This document shows, piece by piece, positions 28,101 to 40,975 of a DNA stretch of 64,000 bases. The position numbers and the translations under genes are program-made. Source of the stretch: Prosopocoilus inquinatus (Eukaryota > Arthropoda > Insecta > Coleoptera > Lucanidae); the NCBI GenBank assembly GCA_036172665.1, contig CM069870.1:45900001-45964000 (forward strand), in the 5' to 3' direction. Each line of letters opens with the position of its first letter. The stretch's first letter is position 1. The notes beneath the pieces are model-generated. The model made no database searches. It saw nothing but the letters and a program-made list of their open reading frames with translations, and was not told where the DNA came from.

Positions 28101-31100
28101 ACAACACGTATTAGCGTTGTTCCTGTGCTGTATCTAATCGATACTTACTTATCTATCATGTTATTTGACGTTTCGATGGACTCCAGTAACTCTGATGTGA
28201 GATACGAAGTTTTCGGACGCAGCAGAAGCTGGAAATAGTTTTAAACGAAACAACACGTTTTAGCGTTGTTCCTGTGCTGTATCTAATCGATCCTTACTTA
28301 TCTATCATGTTATTTGACGTTTCGATGGGCTCCAGTACCTCTGATGTGAGATACGACGTTTTCGGACGCAGCAGAAGCTGGAAATAGTTCTAAACGAAAC
28401 AACACGCATTAGCGATGTTCCTGTGATGTATCTAATCGATCCTTACTCATCTATCATGTTATTTTACGTTTGGATGGACTCCAGTAACTCTGATGTGAGA
28501 TACAAAGTTTTTGGACGCAGCAGAAGCTGGAAATAGTTTTGAACGAAACAACACGTACTAGCGTTGTTCCTGTGATGTATCTAATCGATCCTTACTTTTC
28601 TATCATGTTATTTGACGTTTCGATGGACTCCAGTAACTCTGATGTGAGATACGACGTTTTCGGACGCAGCAGAAGCTGGAAATAGTTTTAAACGAAACAA
28701 CACGCATTAGCGATGTTCCTGTGATGTATCTAAACGATCCTTACTCATCTATCATGTTATTTGACGTTTGGACGGACTCCAGTAACTCTGATGTGAGATA
28801 CAAAGTTCTCGGACGCAGCAGAAGCTGGAAATAGTTTTGAACGAAACAACACGTATTGGCGTTCTTCTTGTGCTGTATCTAATCGATCCTTACTTATCTA
28901 TCATGTTATTTGAGGTTTGGATGGACTCCAGTAACCCTGACGTGAGATACGAAGTTCTCGGACGCAGCAAAAGCTGGAAATAGTTTTAAACGAAACAACA
29001 CGCATTAGCGTTGTTCCTGTGATGTATCTAATCGATCCATACTCATCTATCATGTTATTTGGCGTTACGATGGACTCCAGTAACTTAGATGTGAGATACG
29101 AAGTTCTCGGACGCAGCTGAAGCTAGAAATAGTTTTAAACGAAACAACACGCATTAGCGTTGTTCCTGTGATGTATCTAATCGATCCTTACTTATCTATC
29201 ATGTTATTTGACGTTTGGATGGACTCCAGTAACCCTGACGTGAGATACGAAGTTCTCGGACGCAGCAGAAACTGGAAATAGTTTTAAATGAAACAACACG
29301 TATTAGCGTTGTTCCTGTGATGTATCTAATCGATCCTTACTTAGCTACTATGTTATTTGACGTTTCGATGGACTCCAGAAACTCTAATGTGAGATACGAA
29401 ATTTTCGGACGCAGCAGCAGCTGGAAATAGTTTGAAACGAAACAACAAATATTAGCGTTGTTTCTGTGATGTATCTAATCGATCCTTACTCATCTATCAT
29501 GTTATTTGACGTTTGGATGAACTCCAGTAACCCTGACGTGAGATACGAAGTTCTCGGACGCAGCAGAAGCTGGAAATAGTTTTAAATGAAACAACACGTA
29601 TTAGCGCTGTTCCTGTGATGTATCTAAACGATCCTTACTTATCTAACATGTTATTTGACGTTTGGATGGACTCCAGTAAGTCTGATGTGAGATACAAAGT
29701 TTGTGGACGCAGCAGGAGCTGTAAATAGTTTTAAACGAAACAACACGTATTAGCGTTGTTCCTGTGCTGAATCTAATCGATCCTTACTCATATATCATGT
29801 TATTTGGCGTTTCGATGTACTCCAGTAGCTCTGATGTGAGATACGACGTTTTCGGACGCAGCAGAAGCTGGAAATAGTTTGAAACGAAACAACACGCATT
29901 AGCGTTGTTCCTGTGATGTATCTAATCGATCCTTACACATCTAGCATGTTATTTGACGTTTCGATAGACTCCAGTAACTCTAATGTGAGATACGAAATTT
30001 TCGGACGCAGCAGAAGCTGGAAATAGTTTTAAACGAAACACCACGTATTAGCGTTGTTCCTGTGATATATCTAATCGATCCTTACTCATCTATCATGTTA
30101 TTTTACGTTTGGATGAACTCCAGTAACTCTGATGTGAGATACAAAGTTCTTGGACGCAGCAGAAGCTGGAAATAGTTTTGAACGAAACAACACGTATTAG
30201 CGTTGTTCCTGTGCTGTATCTAATCGATCCTTACTTATCTATCATGTTATTTGAGGTTTGGATGGACTCCAGTAACCCTGACGTGAGATACGAAGTTCTC
30301 GGACGCAGCAGAAGCTGGAAATAGTTTTAAACGAAACAACACGCATTAGCGTTGTTCCTGTGATGTATCTAATCGATCCTTACTCATCTATCATGTTATT
30401 TGGCGTTACGATGGACTCCAGTAACTTAGATGTGAGATACGAAGTTCTCGGACGCAGCTGAAGCTAGAAATAGTTTTAAACGAAACAACACGCATTAGCG
30501 TTGTTCCTGTGATGTATCTAATCGATCCTTACTTATCTATCATGTTATTTGACGTTTGGATGGACTCCAGTAACCCTGACGTGAGATACGAAGTTCTCGG
30601 ACGCAGCAGAAGCTGGAAATAGTTTTAAATGAAACAACACGTATTAGCGTTGTTCCTGTGATGTATCTAATCGATCCTTACTTAGCTACTGTGTTATTTG
30701 ACGTTTCGATGGACTCCAGAAACTCTAATGTGAGATAGGAAATTTTCGGACGCAGCAGCAGCTGGAAATAGTTTTAAACGAAACAACAAATATTAGCGTT
30801 GTTCCTGTGATGTATCTAATCGATCCTTACACATCTATCATGTTATTTGGCGTTTCGATGGACTCCAGTAACCCTGACGTGAGATACGAAGTTCTCGGAC
30901 GCAGCAGAAGCTGGAAATAGTTTTGAACGAAACAACACGTATTAGCGTTGTTCCTGTGATGTATCTAATCGATCCTTACACATCTATCATGTTATTTGGC
31001 GTTACGATGGACTCCAGTAACTTAGATGTGAGATAAGACGTTTTCTGAGGCAGCAGAATCTGGAAATAGTTTTAAACGAAACAACACGCATTAGCCTTGT

Positions 31101-33525
31101 TCCTGTGATGTATCTAATCGATCCTTACACATCTATCATGTTATTTGGCGTTTCGATGGACTCCAGTAGCTCTGATGTGAGATACGACGTTTTCTGAGGC
31201 AGCAGAAGCTGGAAATAGTTTTAAACGAAACAACACGCATTAGCGTTGTTCCTGTGATGTATCTAATCGATCCTTACTCATCTAACATGTTATTTGACGT
31301 TTGGATGGACTCCAGTAAGTCTGATGTGAGATACAAAGTTTTGGGACGCAGCAGAAGCTGGAAATAGTTTTAAACGAAACAACACGCATTAGCGTTGTTC
31401 CTGTGATGTATCTAATCGATCCTTACTCATCTAACATGTTATTTGACGTTTGGATGGACTCCAGTAAGTCTGATGTGAGATAAAAAGTTTTTGGACGCAG
31501 CAGGAGCTGGAAGTAGTTTTAAACGAAACAACACGTATTAGCGTTGTTCCTGTGCTGTATCTAATCGATCCTTACTTATCTATCATGTTATTTGACGTTT
31601 CGATGGACTCCAGTAACTCTGATGTGAGATAAGACGTTTTCGGACGCAGCAGAAGCTGGAAATAGTTTTAAATGAAACAACACGTATTAGCGTTGTTCCT
31701 GTGATGTATCTAATCGATCCTTACTCATCTATCATGTTATTTATCGTTTCGATGGACTCCAGTAACCCTGACGTGAGATACGAAGTTCTCGGACGCAGCA
31801 GAAGCTGGAAATAGTTTTGAACGAAACAACACGTATTAGCGTTGTTCCTGTGATGTATCTAATCGATCCTTACACATCTATCATGTTATTTGGCGTTACG
31901 ATGGACTCCAGTAACTTAGATGTGAGATACGACGTTTTCTGAGGCAGCAGAATCTGGAAATAGTTTTAAACGAAACAACACGCATTAGCCTTGTTCCTGT
32001 GATGTATCTAATCGATCCTTACTCATCTATCATGTTATTTGGCGTTTCGATGGACTCCAGTAGCTCTGATGTGAGATACGACGTTTTCTGAGGCAGCAGA
32101 AGCTGGAAATAGTTTTAAACGAAACAACACGCATTAGCGTTGTTCCTGTGATGTATCTAATCGATCCTTACTCATCTATCATGTTACTTGACGTTTCGAT
32201 GGACTCCAGTAACTCTAATGTGAGAAACGAAGTTCTCGGACGCAGCTGAAGCTAGAAATAGTTTTAAACGAAACAACACGCATTAGCGTTGTTCCTGTGA
32301 TGTATCTAATCGATCCTTACTTATCTATCATGTTATTTGACGTTTGGATGGACTCCAGTAACCCTGACGTGAGATACGAAGTTCTCGGACGCAGCAGAAG
32401 CTGGAAATAGTTTTAAACGAAACAACACGCATCAGCGTTGTTCCTGTGATGTATCTAATCGATCCTTACTTATCTATCATGTTATTTCACATTTGGATGG
32501 ACTCCAGTAACCCTGACGTGAGATACGAAGTTCTCGGACGCAGCAGAAGCTGGAAATAGTTTTAAACGAAACAACACGTATTAGCGTTGTTCCTGTGATG
32601 TATCTAATCGATCCTTACTCATCTATCATGTTATTTGACGTTTGGATGGACTCCAGTAACTCTGATGTGAGATACAAAGTTCTTGGACGCAGCAGAAGCT
32701 GGAAATAGTTTTGAACTAAACAACACGTATTAGCGTTGTTCCTGTGATGTATCTAATCGATCCTTACTTAGGTACTATGTTATTTGACGTTTCGATGGAC
32801 TCCAGTAACTCTAATGTGAGATACGAAATTTTCGGACGCAGCAGCAGCTGGAAATAGTTTGAAACGAAACAACACATATTAGCGCTGTTCCTGTGATGTA
32901 TCTAATCGATCCTTACTCATATATCATGTTATTTGACGTTTGGACGGACTCCAGTAACTCTGATGAGAGATACAAAGTTCTCGGACGCAGTAGAAGCTGG
33001 AAATAGTTTTAAACGAAACAACACGCATTAGCGTTGTTCCTGTGATGTATCTAATCGATCCTTACTCATCTATCATGTTATTTGACGTTTGGATGGACTC
33101 CAGTAGCTCTGATGTGAGATACGACGTTTTCTGAGGCAGCAGAAGCTGGAAATAGTTTTAAACGAAACAACACGCATTAGCGTTGTTCCTGTGATGTATC
33201 TAATCGATCCTTACTTATCTATCATGTTATTTGGCGTTTCGATGGACTCCAGTAACTCTGATGTGAGATACAAAGTTTTTGGACGCAGCAGAAGCTGGAA
33301 ATAGTTTTGAACTAAACAACACGTATTAGCGTTGTTCCTGTGATGTATCTATTCGATCCTTACTTAGGTACTATGTTATTTGACGTTTCGATGGATTCCA
33401 GTAACTCTAATGTGAGATACGAAATTTTCGGACGCAGCAGCAGCTGGAAATAGTTTGAAACGAAACAACAAATATTAGCGTTGTTCCTGTGATGTATCTA
33501 ATCGATCCTTACTCATCTATCATGT
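25182..33525 (+). repeat. Higher-order repeat unit, copy 3, rearranged to 56 monomers
   Basis: The copy lacks the first five monomers of the unit: 25182 matches 1491 and 13709 (GGATGAACTCC, class 3). Two monomers at 25331 and 25480 replace the one at 1640. From 25629 to about 26820 it follows 1789-2980. At 27119 it goes back to the GATAGACTCC monomer, so the stretch from 25778 is repeated after nine monomers. At about 27864 it continues as 5663-9238 rather than 2683, which skips 20 monomers. Three extra monomers occur near 31440-31886, after which 31887-33525 follows 9239-10877. The rest of the unit (10878-12963) is absent. Private changes include CCACTAACC near 25205, GATAAAAAG near 27306 and TTATCGTTTCG near 31740. 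Confidence 0.85.
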
Positions 33526-33823
33526 TATTTGACGTTTGGACGGACTCCAGTAACTCTGATGAGAGATACAAAGTTTTTGGACGCAGCAGAAGCTGGAAAT
33601 AGTTTTGAACGAAACAACACGTATTAGCGTTGTTCCTGTGATGTATCTAATCGATACTTACTTAGCTACTATGTTATTTGACGTTTCGATCGACTCCAGT
33701 AACTCTGATGTGAGATACAAAGTTTTTGGACGCAGCAGAAGCTGGAAATAGTTTTGAACGAAACAACACGTATTAGCGTTGTTCCTGTGATGTATCTAAT
33801 CGATCCTTACTCATCTATCATGT

Positions 33824-33972
33824 TATTTGACGTTTGGATGGACTCCAGTAACTCTGATGTGAGATACAAAGTTTTTGGACGCAGCAGAAGCTGGAAATAG
33901 TTTTAAACGAAACAACACGCATTAGCGTTGTTCCTGTGATGTATCTAATCGATCCTTACTTATCTATCATGT
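33824..33972 (+). repeat. Representative 149-bp monomer (class 1) used as numbering reference
   Basis: This copy is close to the majority base at most sites, so it serves as reference with its first T as position 1. Variable sites cluster at 6-7 (GA, GG, GT or TA), 13 (G, C or A), 16 (T or C), 27-38 (the class-defining bases), 43-56, 63-65 (AGA, AGG, AGC, TGA), 81-82, 95-98, 114 (A or C), 126-127 (TC or AC) and 135-145. The stretches around 66-80 and 99-125 vary little. The class sites are linked: class 3 nearly always carries GAAGTTCTCGG downstream, class 2 usually carries AGGAGCTGG, class 5 GAAATTTTCGG, and class 6 usually GCAGCTGAAGCTAG. An ATCGAT palindrome at 125-130 is present in most monomers and is lost in those reading AAACGAT. 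Confidence 0.9.
33909..33934. other. Dyad symmetry inside the monomer (positions 86-111), shown in the reference copy
   Basis: GAAACAAC at monomer 86-93 is the inverted complement of GTTGTTCC at 104-111 except for one mismatched pair, with a 10-base spacer between. Seven of eight positions can pair. The arms are retained in most monomers of every class; spacer bases are among the variable sites (ACGCATTAGC or ACGTATTAGC). The element therefore recurs about every 149 bp through the window. Dyad symmetries and cruciform-prone DNA have been proposed as centromere features in lineages without CENP-B boxes; whether this one extrudes or binds a protein is unknown. Confidence 0.6.
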
Positions 33973-36058
33973 TATTTGACGTTTGGATGGACTCCAGTAA
34001 AACTGACGTGAGATACGAAGTTCTCGGACGCAGCAGAAGCTGGAAATAGTTTTAAACGAAACAACACGCATTAGCGTTGTTCCTGTGATGTATCTAATCG
34101 ATCCTTACATATCTATCATGTTATTTGACGTTTGGATGGACTCCAGTAACCCTGACGTGAGATACGAAGTTCTCGGACGCAGCAGAAGCTGGAAATAGTT
34201 TTAAACGAAACAACACGTATTAGCGTTGTTCCTGTGATGTATCTAATCGATCCTTACTCATCTATCATGTTATTTGACGTTTGGATGGACTCCAGTAACT
34301 CTAATGTGAGATACGAAATTTTCGGACGCAGCAGCAGCTGGAAATAGTTTAAAACGAAACAACACATATTAGCGTTGTTCCTGTGCTGTATCTGATCGAT
34401 CCTTACTCATATATCATGTTATTTGGTGTTTCGATGGACTCCAGTAGCTCTGATGTGAGATACGACGTTTTCGGAAGCAGCTGAAGCTGGAAATAGTTTT
34501 AAATGAAACAACACGTATTAGCGTTGTTCCTGTGATGTATCTAATCGATCCTTACTCATCTATCATGTTATTTGGCGTTTCGATGGACTCCAGTAACTCT
34601 AATGTGAGAAACGAAGTTCTCGGACGCAGCTGAAGCTAGAAATAGTTTTAAACGAAACAACACGCATTAGCGTTGTTCCTGTGATGTATCTAATCGATCC
34701 TTACTTATCTATCATGTTATTTGACGTTTGGATGGACTCCAGTAACCCTGACGTGAGATACGAAGTTCTCGGACGCAGCAGAAGCTGGAAATAGTTTTAA
34801 ACGAAACAACACGCATCAGCGTTGTTCCTGTGATGTATCTAATCGATCCTTACTTATCTATCATGTTATTTCACGTTTGGATGGACTCCAGTAACCCTGA
34901 CGTGAGATACGAAGTTCTCGGACGCAGCAGAAGCTGGAAATAGTTTTAAACGAAACAACACGTATTAGCGTTGTTCCTGTGATGTATCTAATCGATCCTT
35001 ACTCATCTATCATGTTATTTGACGTTTGGATGGACTCCAGTAACTCTGATGTGAGATACAAAGTTTTTGGACGCAGCAGAAGCTGGAAATAGTTTTGAAC
35101 TAAACAACACGTATTAGCGTTGTTCCTGTGATGTATCTAATCGATCCTTACTTAGGTACTATGTTATTTGACGTTTCGATGGACTCCAGTAACTCTAATG
35201 TGAGATACGAAATTTTCGGACGCAGCAGCAGCTGGAAATAGTTTGAAACGAAACAACACATATTAGCGCTGTTCCTGTGATGTATCTAATCGATACTTAC
35301 TCATATATCATGTTATTTGACGTTTGGACGGACTCCAGTAACTCTGATGAGAGATACAAAGTTCTCGGACGCAGTAGAAGCTGGAAATAGTTTTAAACGA
35401 AACAACACGCATTAGCGTTGTTCCTGTGATGTATCTAATCGATCCTTACTCATCTATCATGTTATTTGACGTTTCGATGGATTCCAGTAACTCTAATGTG
35501 AGATACGAAATTTTCGGACGCAGCAGCATCTGGAAATAGTTTTAAACGAAACAACACGCATTAACGTTGTTCCTGTGATGTATCTAATCGATCCTTACTT
35601 ATCTATCATGTTATTTGACGTTTGGATGGACTCCAGTAAAACTGACTTGAGATACGAAGTTCTCGGACGCAGCAGAAGCTGGAAATAGTTTTAAACGAAA
35701 CAACACGCATTAGCGTTGTTCCTGTGATGTATCTAATCGATCCTTACATATCTATCATGTTATTTGACGTTTGGATGGACTCCAGTAACCCTGACGTGAG
35801 ATACGAAGTTCTCGGACGCAGCAGAAGCTGGAAATAGTTTTAAACGAAACAACACGTATTAGCGTTGTTCCTGTGATGTATCTAATCGATCCTTACTCAT
35901 CTATCATGTTATTTGACGTTTGGATGGACTCCAGTAACTCTAATGTGAGATACGAAATTTTCGGACGCAGCAGCAGCTGGAAATAGTTTAAAACGAAACA
36001 ACACATATTAGCGTTGTTCCTGTGCTGTATCTGATCGATCCTTACTCAAATATCATGT

Positions 36059-39000
36059 TATTTGGTGTTTCGATGGACTCCAGTAGCTCTGATGTGAGAT
36101 ACGACGTTTTCGGACGCAGCTGAAGCTGGAAATAGTTTTAAATGAAACAACACGTATTAGCGTTGTTCCTGTGATGTATCTAATCGATCCTTACTCATCT
36201 ATCATGTTATTTGGCGTTTCGATGGACTCCAGTAACCCTGACGTGAGATACGAAGTTCTCGGACGCAGCAGAAGCTGGAAATAGTTTTAAATGAAGCAAC
36301 ACGTATTAGCGTTGTTCCCGTGATGTATCTAATCGATCCTTACTTATCTATCATATTATTTGACGTTTGGATGGACTCCAGTAACCATGACGTGAGATAC
36401 GAAGTTCTCGGACGCAGCAGAAGCTGGAAATAGTTTTATACGAAACAACACGTATTAGCGTTGTTCCTGTGATGTATCTAATCGATCCTTACTCATCTAT
36501 CATGTTATTTGACGTTTGGATGGACTCCAGTAACTCTGATGTGAGATATAAAGTTTTTGGACGCAGCAGAAGCTGGAAATAGTTTTGAACTAAACAACAC
36601 GTATTAGCGTTGTTCCTGTGATGTATCTAATCGATCCTTACTTAGGTACTATGTTATTTGACGTTTCGATGGACTCCAGTAACTCTAATGTGAGATACGA
36701 AATTTTCGGACGCAGCAGCAGCTGGAAATAGTTTTAAACGAAACAACACGCATTAGCGTTGTTCCTGTGATGTATCTAATCGATCCTTACTTATCTATCA
36801 TGTTATTTGACGTTTGGATGGACTCCAGTAAAACTGACGTGAGATACGAAGTTCTCGGACCCAGCAGAAGCTGGAAATAGTTTTAAACGAAGCAACACGT
36901 ATTAGCGTTGTTCCCGTGATGTATCTAATCGATCCTTACTCATCTATCATGTTATTTGACGTTTGGACGGACTCCAGTAACTCTGATGAGAGATACAAAG
37001 TTCTCGGACGCAGTAGAAGCTGGAAATAGTTTTGAACGAAACAACACGTATTAGCGTTGTTCCTGTGATGTATCTAAACGATCCTTACTTATCTAACATG
37101 TTATTTGACGTTTGGATGGACTCCAGTAACTCTAATGTGAGATACAAAGTTTTTGGACGCAGCAGGAGCTGGAAATAGTTTTAAACGAAACAACACGTAT
37201 TAGCGTTGTTCCTGTGCTGTATCTGATCGATCCTTACTCATATATCATGTTATTTGGTGTTTCGATGGACTCCAGTAGCTCTGATGTGAGATACGACGTT
37301 TTCGGACGCAGCTGAAGCTTGAAATAGTTTTAAATGAAACAACACGTATTAGCGTTGTTCCTGTGATGTATCTAATCGATCCTTACTCATCTATCATGTT
37401 ATTTGGCGTTTCGATGGACTCCAGTAACCCTGACGTGAGATACGAAGTTCTCGGACGCAGCAGAAGCTGGAAATAGTTTTAAACGAAGCAACACGTATTA
37501 GCGTTGTTCCCGTGATGTATCTAATCGATCCTTACTCATCTATCTTGTTATTTGGCGTTTCGATGGACTCCAGTAACCCTGACGTGAGATACGAAGTTCT
37601 CGGACGCAGCAGAAGCTGGAAATAGTTTTAAACGAAACAACACGCATTAGCGTTGTTCCTGTGATGTATCTAATCGATCCTTACTTATCTATCATATTAT
37701 TTGACGTTTGGATGGACTCCAGTAACCATGACGTGAGATACGAAGTTCTCGGACGCAGCAGAAGCTGGAAATAGTTTTATACGAAACAACACGTATTAGC
37801 GTTGTTCCTGTGATGTATCTAATCGATCCTTACTCATCTATCATGTTATTTGCCTTTTGGATGGACTACAGTAACTCTGATGTGAGATATAAAGTTTTTG
37901 GACGCAGCAGAAGCTGGAAATAGTTTTGAACTAAACAACACGTATTAGCGTTGTTCCTGTGATGTATCTAATAGATCCTTACTTAGGTACTATGTTATTT
38001 GACGTTTCGATGGACTCCAGTAACTCTAATGTGAGATACGAAATTTTCGGACGCAGCAGCAGCTGGAAATAGTTTTAAACGAAACAACACGCATTAGCGT
38101 TGTTCCTGTGATGTATCTAATCGATCCTTACTTATCTATCATGTTATTTGACGTTTGGATGGACTCCAGTAACTCTGATGAGAGATACAAAGTTCTCGGA
38201 CGCAGTAGAAGCTGGAAATAGTTTTGAACGAAACAACACGTATTAGCGTTGTTCCTGTGATGTATCTAAACGATCCTTACTTATCTAACATGTTATTTGA
38301 CGTTTGGATGGACTCCAGTAACTCTAATGTGAGATACAAAGTTTTTGGACGCAGCAGGAGCTGGAAATAGTTTTAAACGAAACAACACGTATTAGCGTTG
38401 TTCCTGTGCTGTATCTGATCGATCCTTACTCATATATCATGTTATTTGGTGTTTCGATGGACTCCAGTAGCTCTGATGTGAGATACGACGTTTTCGGACG
38501 CAGCTGAAGCTTGAAATAGTTTTAAATGAAACAACACGTATTAGCGTTGTTCCTGTGATGTATCTAATCGATCCTTACTCATCTATCATGTTATTTGGCG
38601 TATCGATGGACTCCAGTAACCCTGACGTGAGATACGAAGTTCTCGGACGCAGCAGAAGCTGGAAATAGTTTTAAACGAAGCAACACGTATTAGCGTTGTT
38701 CCCGTGATGTATCTAATCGATCCTTACTCATCTATCTTGTTATTTGGCGTTTCGATGGACTCCAGTAACCCTGACGTGAGATACGAAGTTCTCGGACGCA
38801 GCAGAAGCTGGAAATAGTTTTAAACGAAACAACACGCATTAGCGTTGTTCCTGTGATGTATCTAATCGATCCTTACTTATCTATCATATTATTTGACGTT
38901 TGGATGGACTCCAGTAACCATGACGTGAGATACGAAGTTCTCGGACGCAGCAGAAGCTGGAAATAGTTTTATACGAAACAACACGTATTAGCGTTGTTCC

Positions 39001-40677
39001 TGTGATGTATCTAATCGATCCTTACTCATCTATCATGTTATTTGCCTTTTGGATGGACTCCAGTAACTCTGATGTGAGATATAAAGTTTTTGGACGCAGC
39101 AGAAGCTGGAAATAGTTTTGAACTAAACAACACGTATTAGCGTTGTTCCTGTGATGTATCTAATAGATCCTTACTTAGGTACTATGTTATTTGACGTTTC
39201 GATGGACTCCAGTAACTCTAATGTGAGATACGAAATTTTCGGACGCAGCAGCAGCTGGAAATAGTTTTAAACGAAACAACACGCATTAGCGTTGTTCCTG
39301 TGATGTATCTAATCGATCCTTACTTATCTATCATGTTATTTGACGTTTGGATGGACTCCAGTAAAACTGACGTGAGATACGAAGTTCTCGGACGCAGCAG
39401 AAGCTGGAAATAGTTTTAAACGAAGCAACACGTATTAGCGTTGTTCCCGTGATGTATCTAATCGATCCTTACTCATCTATCATGTTATTTGACGTTTGGA
39501 CGGACTCCAGTAACTCTGATGAGAGATACAAAGTTCTCGGACGCAGTAGAAGCTGGAAATAGTTTTGAACGAAACAACACATATTAGCGTTGTTCCTGTG
39601 ATGTATCTAAAAGATCCTTACTTATCTAACATGTTATTTGACGTTTGGATGGACTCCAGTAAGTCTGATGTGAGATACAAAGTTTTTGGACGCAGCAGGA
39701 GCTGGAAATAGTTTTAAACGAAACAACACGTATTAGCGTTGTTCCTGTGCTGTATCTGATCGATCCTTACTCATATATCATGTTATTTGGTGTTTCGATG
39801 GACTCCAGTAGCTCTGATGTGAGATACGACGTTTTCGGACGCAGCTGAAGCTGGAAATAGTTTTAAATGAAACAACACGTATTAGCGTTGTTCCTGTGAT
39901 GTATCTAATCGATCCTTACTCATCTATCATGTTATTTGGCGTTTCGATGGACTCCAGTAACCCTGACGTGAGATACGAAGTTCTCGGACGCAGCAGAAGC
40001 TGGAAATAGTTTTAAACGAAGCAACACGTATTAGCGTTGTTCCCGTGATGTATCTAATCGATCCTTCCTCATCTATCATGTTATTTGGCGTTTCGATGGA
40101 CTCCAGTAACCCTGACGTGAGATACGAAGTTCTCGGACGCAGCAGAAGCTGGAAATAGTTTTAAACGAAACAACACGCATTAGCGTTGTTCCTGTGATGT
40201 ATCTAATCGATCCTTACTTATCTATCATATTATTTGACGTTTGGATGGACTCCAGTAACCATGACGTGAGATACGAAGTTCTCGGACGCAGCAGAAGCTG
40301 GAAATAGTTTTATACGAAACAACACGTATTAGCGTTGTTCCTGTGATGTATCTAATCGATCCTTACTCATCTATCATGTTATTTGACGTTTGGATGGACT
40401 CCAGAAACTCTGATGAGAGATACAAAGTTCTCGGACGCAGTAGAAGCTGGAAATAGTTTTGAACGAAACAACACATATTAGCGTTGTTCCTGTGATGTAT
40501 CTAAAAGATCCTTACTTATCTAACATGTTATTTGACGTTTGGATGGACTCCAGTAAGTCTGATGTGAGATACAAAGTTTTTGGACGCAGCAGGAGCTGGA
40601 AATAGTTTTAAACGAAACAACACGTATTAGCGTTGTTCCTGTGCTGTATCTGATCGATCCTTACTCATATATCATGT
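36059..40677 (+). repeat. Short higher-order array, units of 8, 8, 9 and 6 monomers
   Basis: Each unit begins with a TATTTGGTGTTTCG class 4 monomer, at 36059, 37251, 38443 and 39784. The full module order is: GGTG monomer; one or two TATTTGGCG class 3 monomers, with ACGAAGCAACACG and TTCCCGTG at their junction; the AACCATGACG monomer preceded by ATCATATTATT; a class 1 monomer (in the middle units reading TATTTGCCTTTTGG); the GGTACTATG class 5 monomer preceded by TAATAGATCC in units 2 and 3; an AGTAAAACTG monomer (missing from unit 2); a GATGAGAG class 7 monomer; and a class 5 or class 2 monomer. Unit 4 lacks the modules between the AACCATGACG and GATGAGAG monomers. Whole-monomer gains and losses explain the length differences. 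Confidence 0.82.
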
Positions 40678-40975
40678 TATTTGGTGTTTCGATGGACTCC
40701 AGTAAGTCTGATGTGAGATGCAAAGTTTTTGGACGCAGCAGGAGCTGGAAATAGTTTTAAACGAAACAACACGTATTAGCGTTGTTCCTGTGCTGTATCT
40801 AATCGATACTTACTTATCTATCATGTTATTTGGTGTTTCGATGGACTCCAGTAAGTCTGATGTGAGATACAAAGTTTTTGGACGCAGCAGGAGCTGGAAA
40901 TAGTTTTAAACGAAACAACACGTATTAGCGTTGTTCCTGTGCTGTATCTAATCGATACTTACTTATCTATCATGT
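40678..40975 (+). repeat. Two tandem hybrid monomers (TATTTGGTG front, class 2 back)
   Basis: Monomers at 40678 and 40827 both begin like the unit-leading GGTG monomer and switch, after CCAG near monomer position 24, to the class 2 sequence AAGTCTG that ends the preceding unit. They are near-identical to each other, with GATGCAAAG in the first and GATACAAAG in the second. They look like the product of an exchange that collapsed an 8-monomer unit to one hybrid monomer, followed by duplication of that monomer. The GATGCAAAG change creates an ATG, which accounts for the 61-codon open frame at 40718-40903. Confidence 0.75.

Larger units (their letters stand above)
33526..36058 (+). repeat. Irregular satellite monomers after the 82-monomer family (17 monomers)
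   Basis: This stretch mixes variants still recognisable from the 82-monomer unit (GGTACTATG monomer, TTTCACGTTTGG monomer, GATGGATTCC monomer) with variants that become the ingredients of the next array: AGTAAAACTGACG, and TATTTGGTG with class 4. A TATTTGGTG monomer occurs at 34420 and next at 36059, eleven monomers apart. It contains the closest thing to a consensus monomer in the window (33824). I see no gene or other element. Confidence 0.8.

Noticed and set aside
40718..40903. 61-codon open reading frame
   Set aside because: It lies entirely within two tandem hybrid satellite monomers. Its ATG comes from a single private substitution and it ends at the TAG found in GGAAATAG of most monomers. 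No ribosome site, codon bias or conserved domain is visible.
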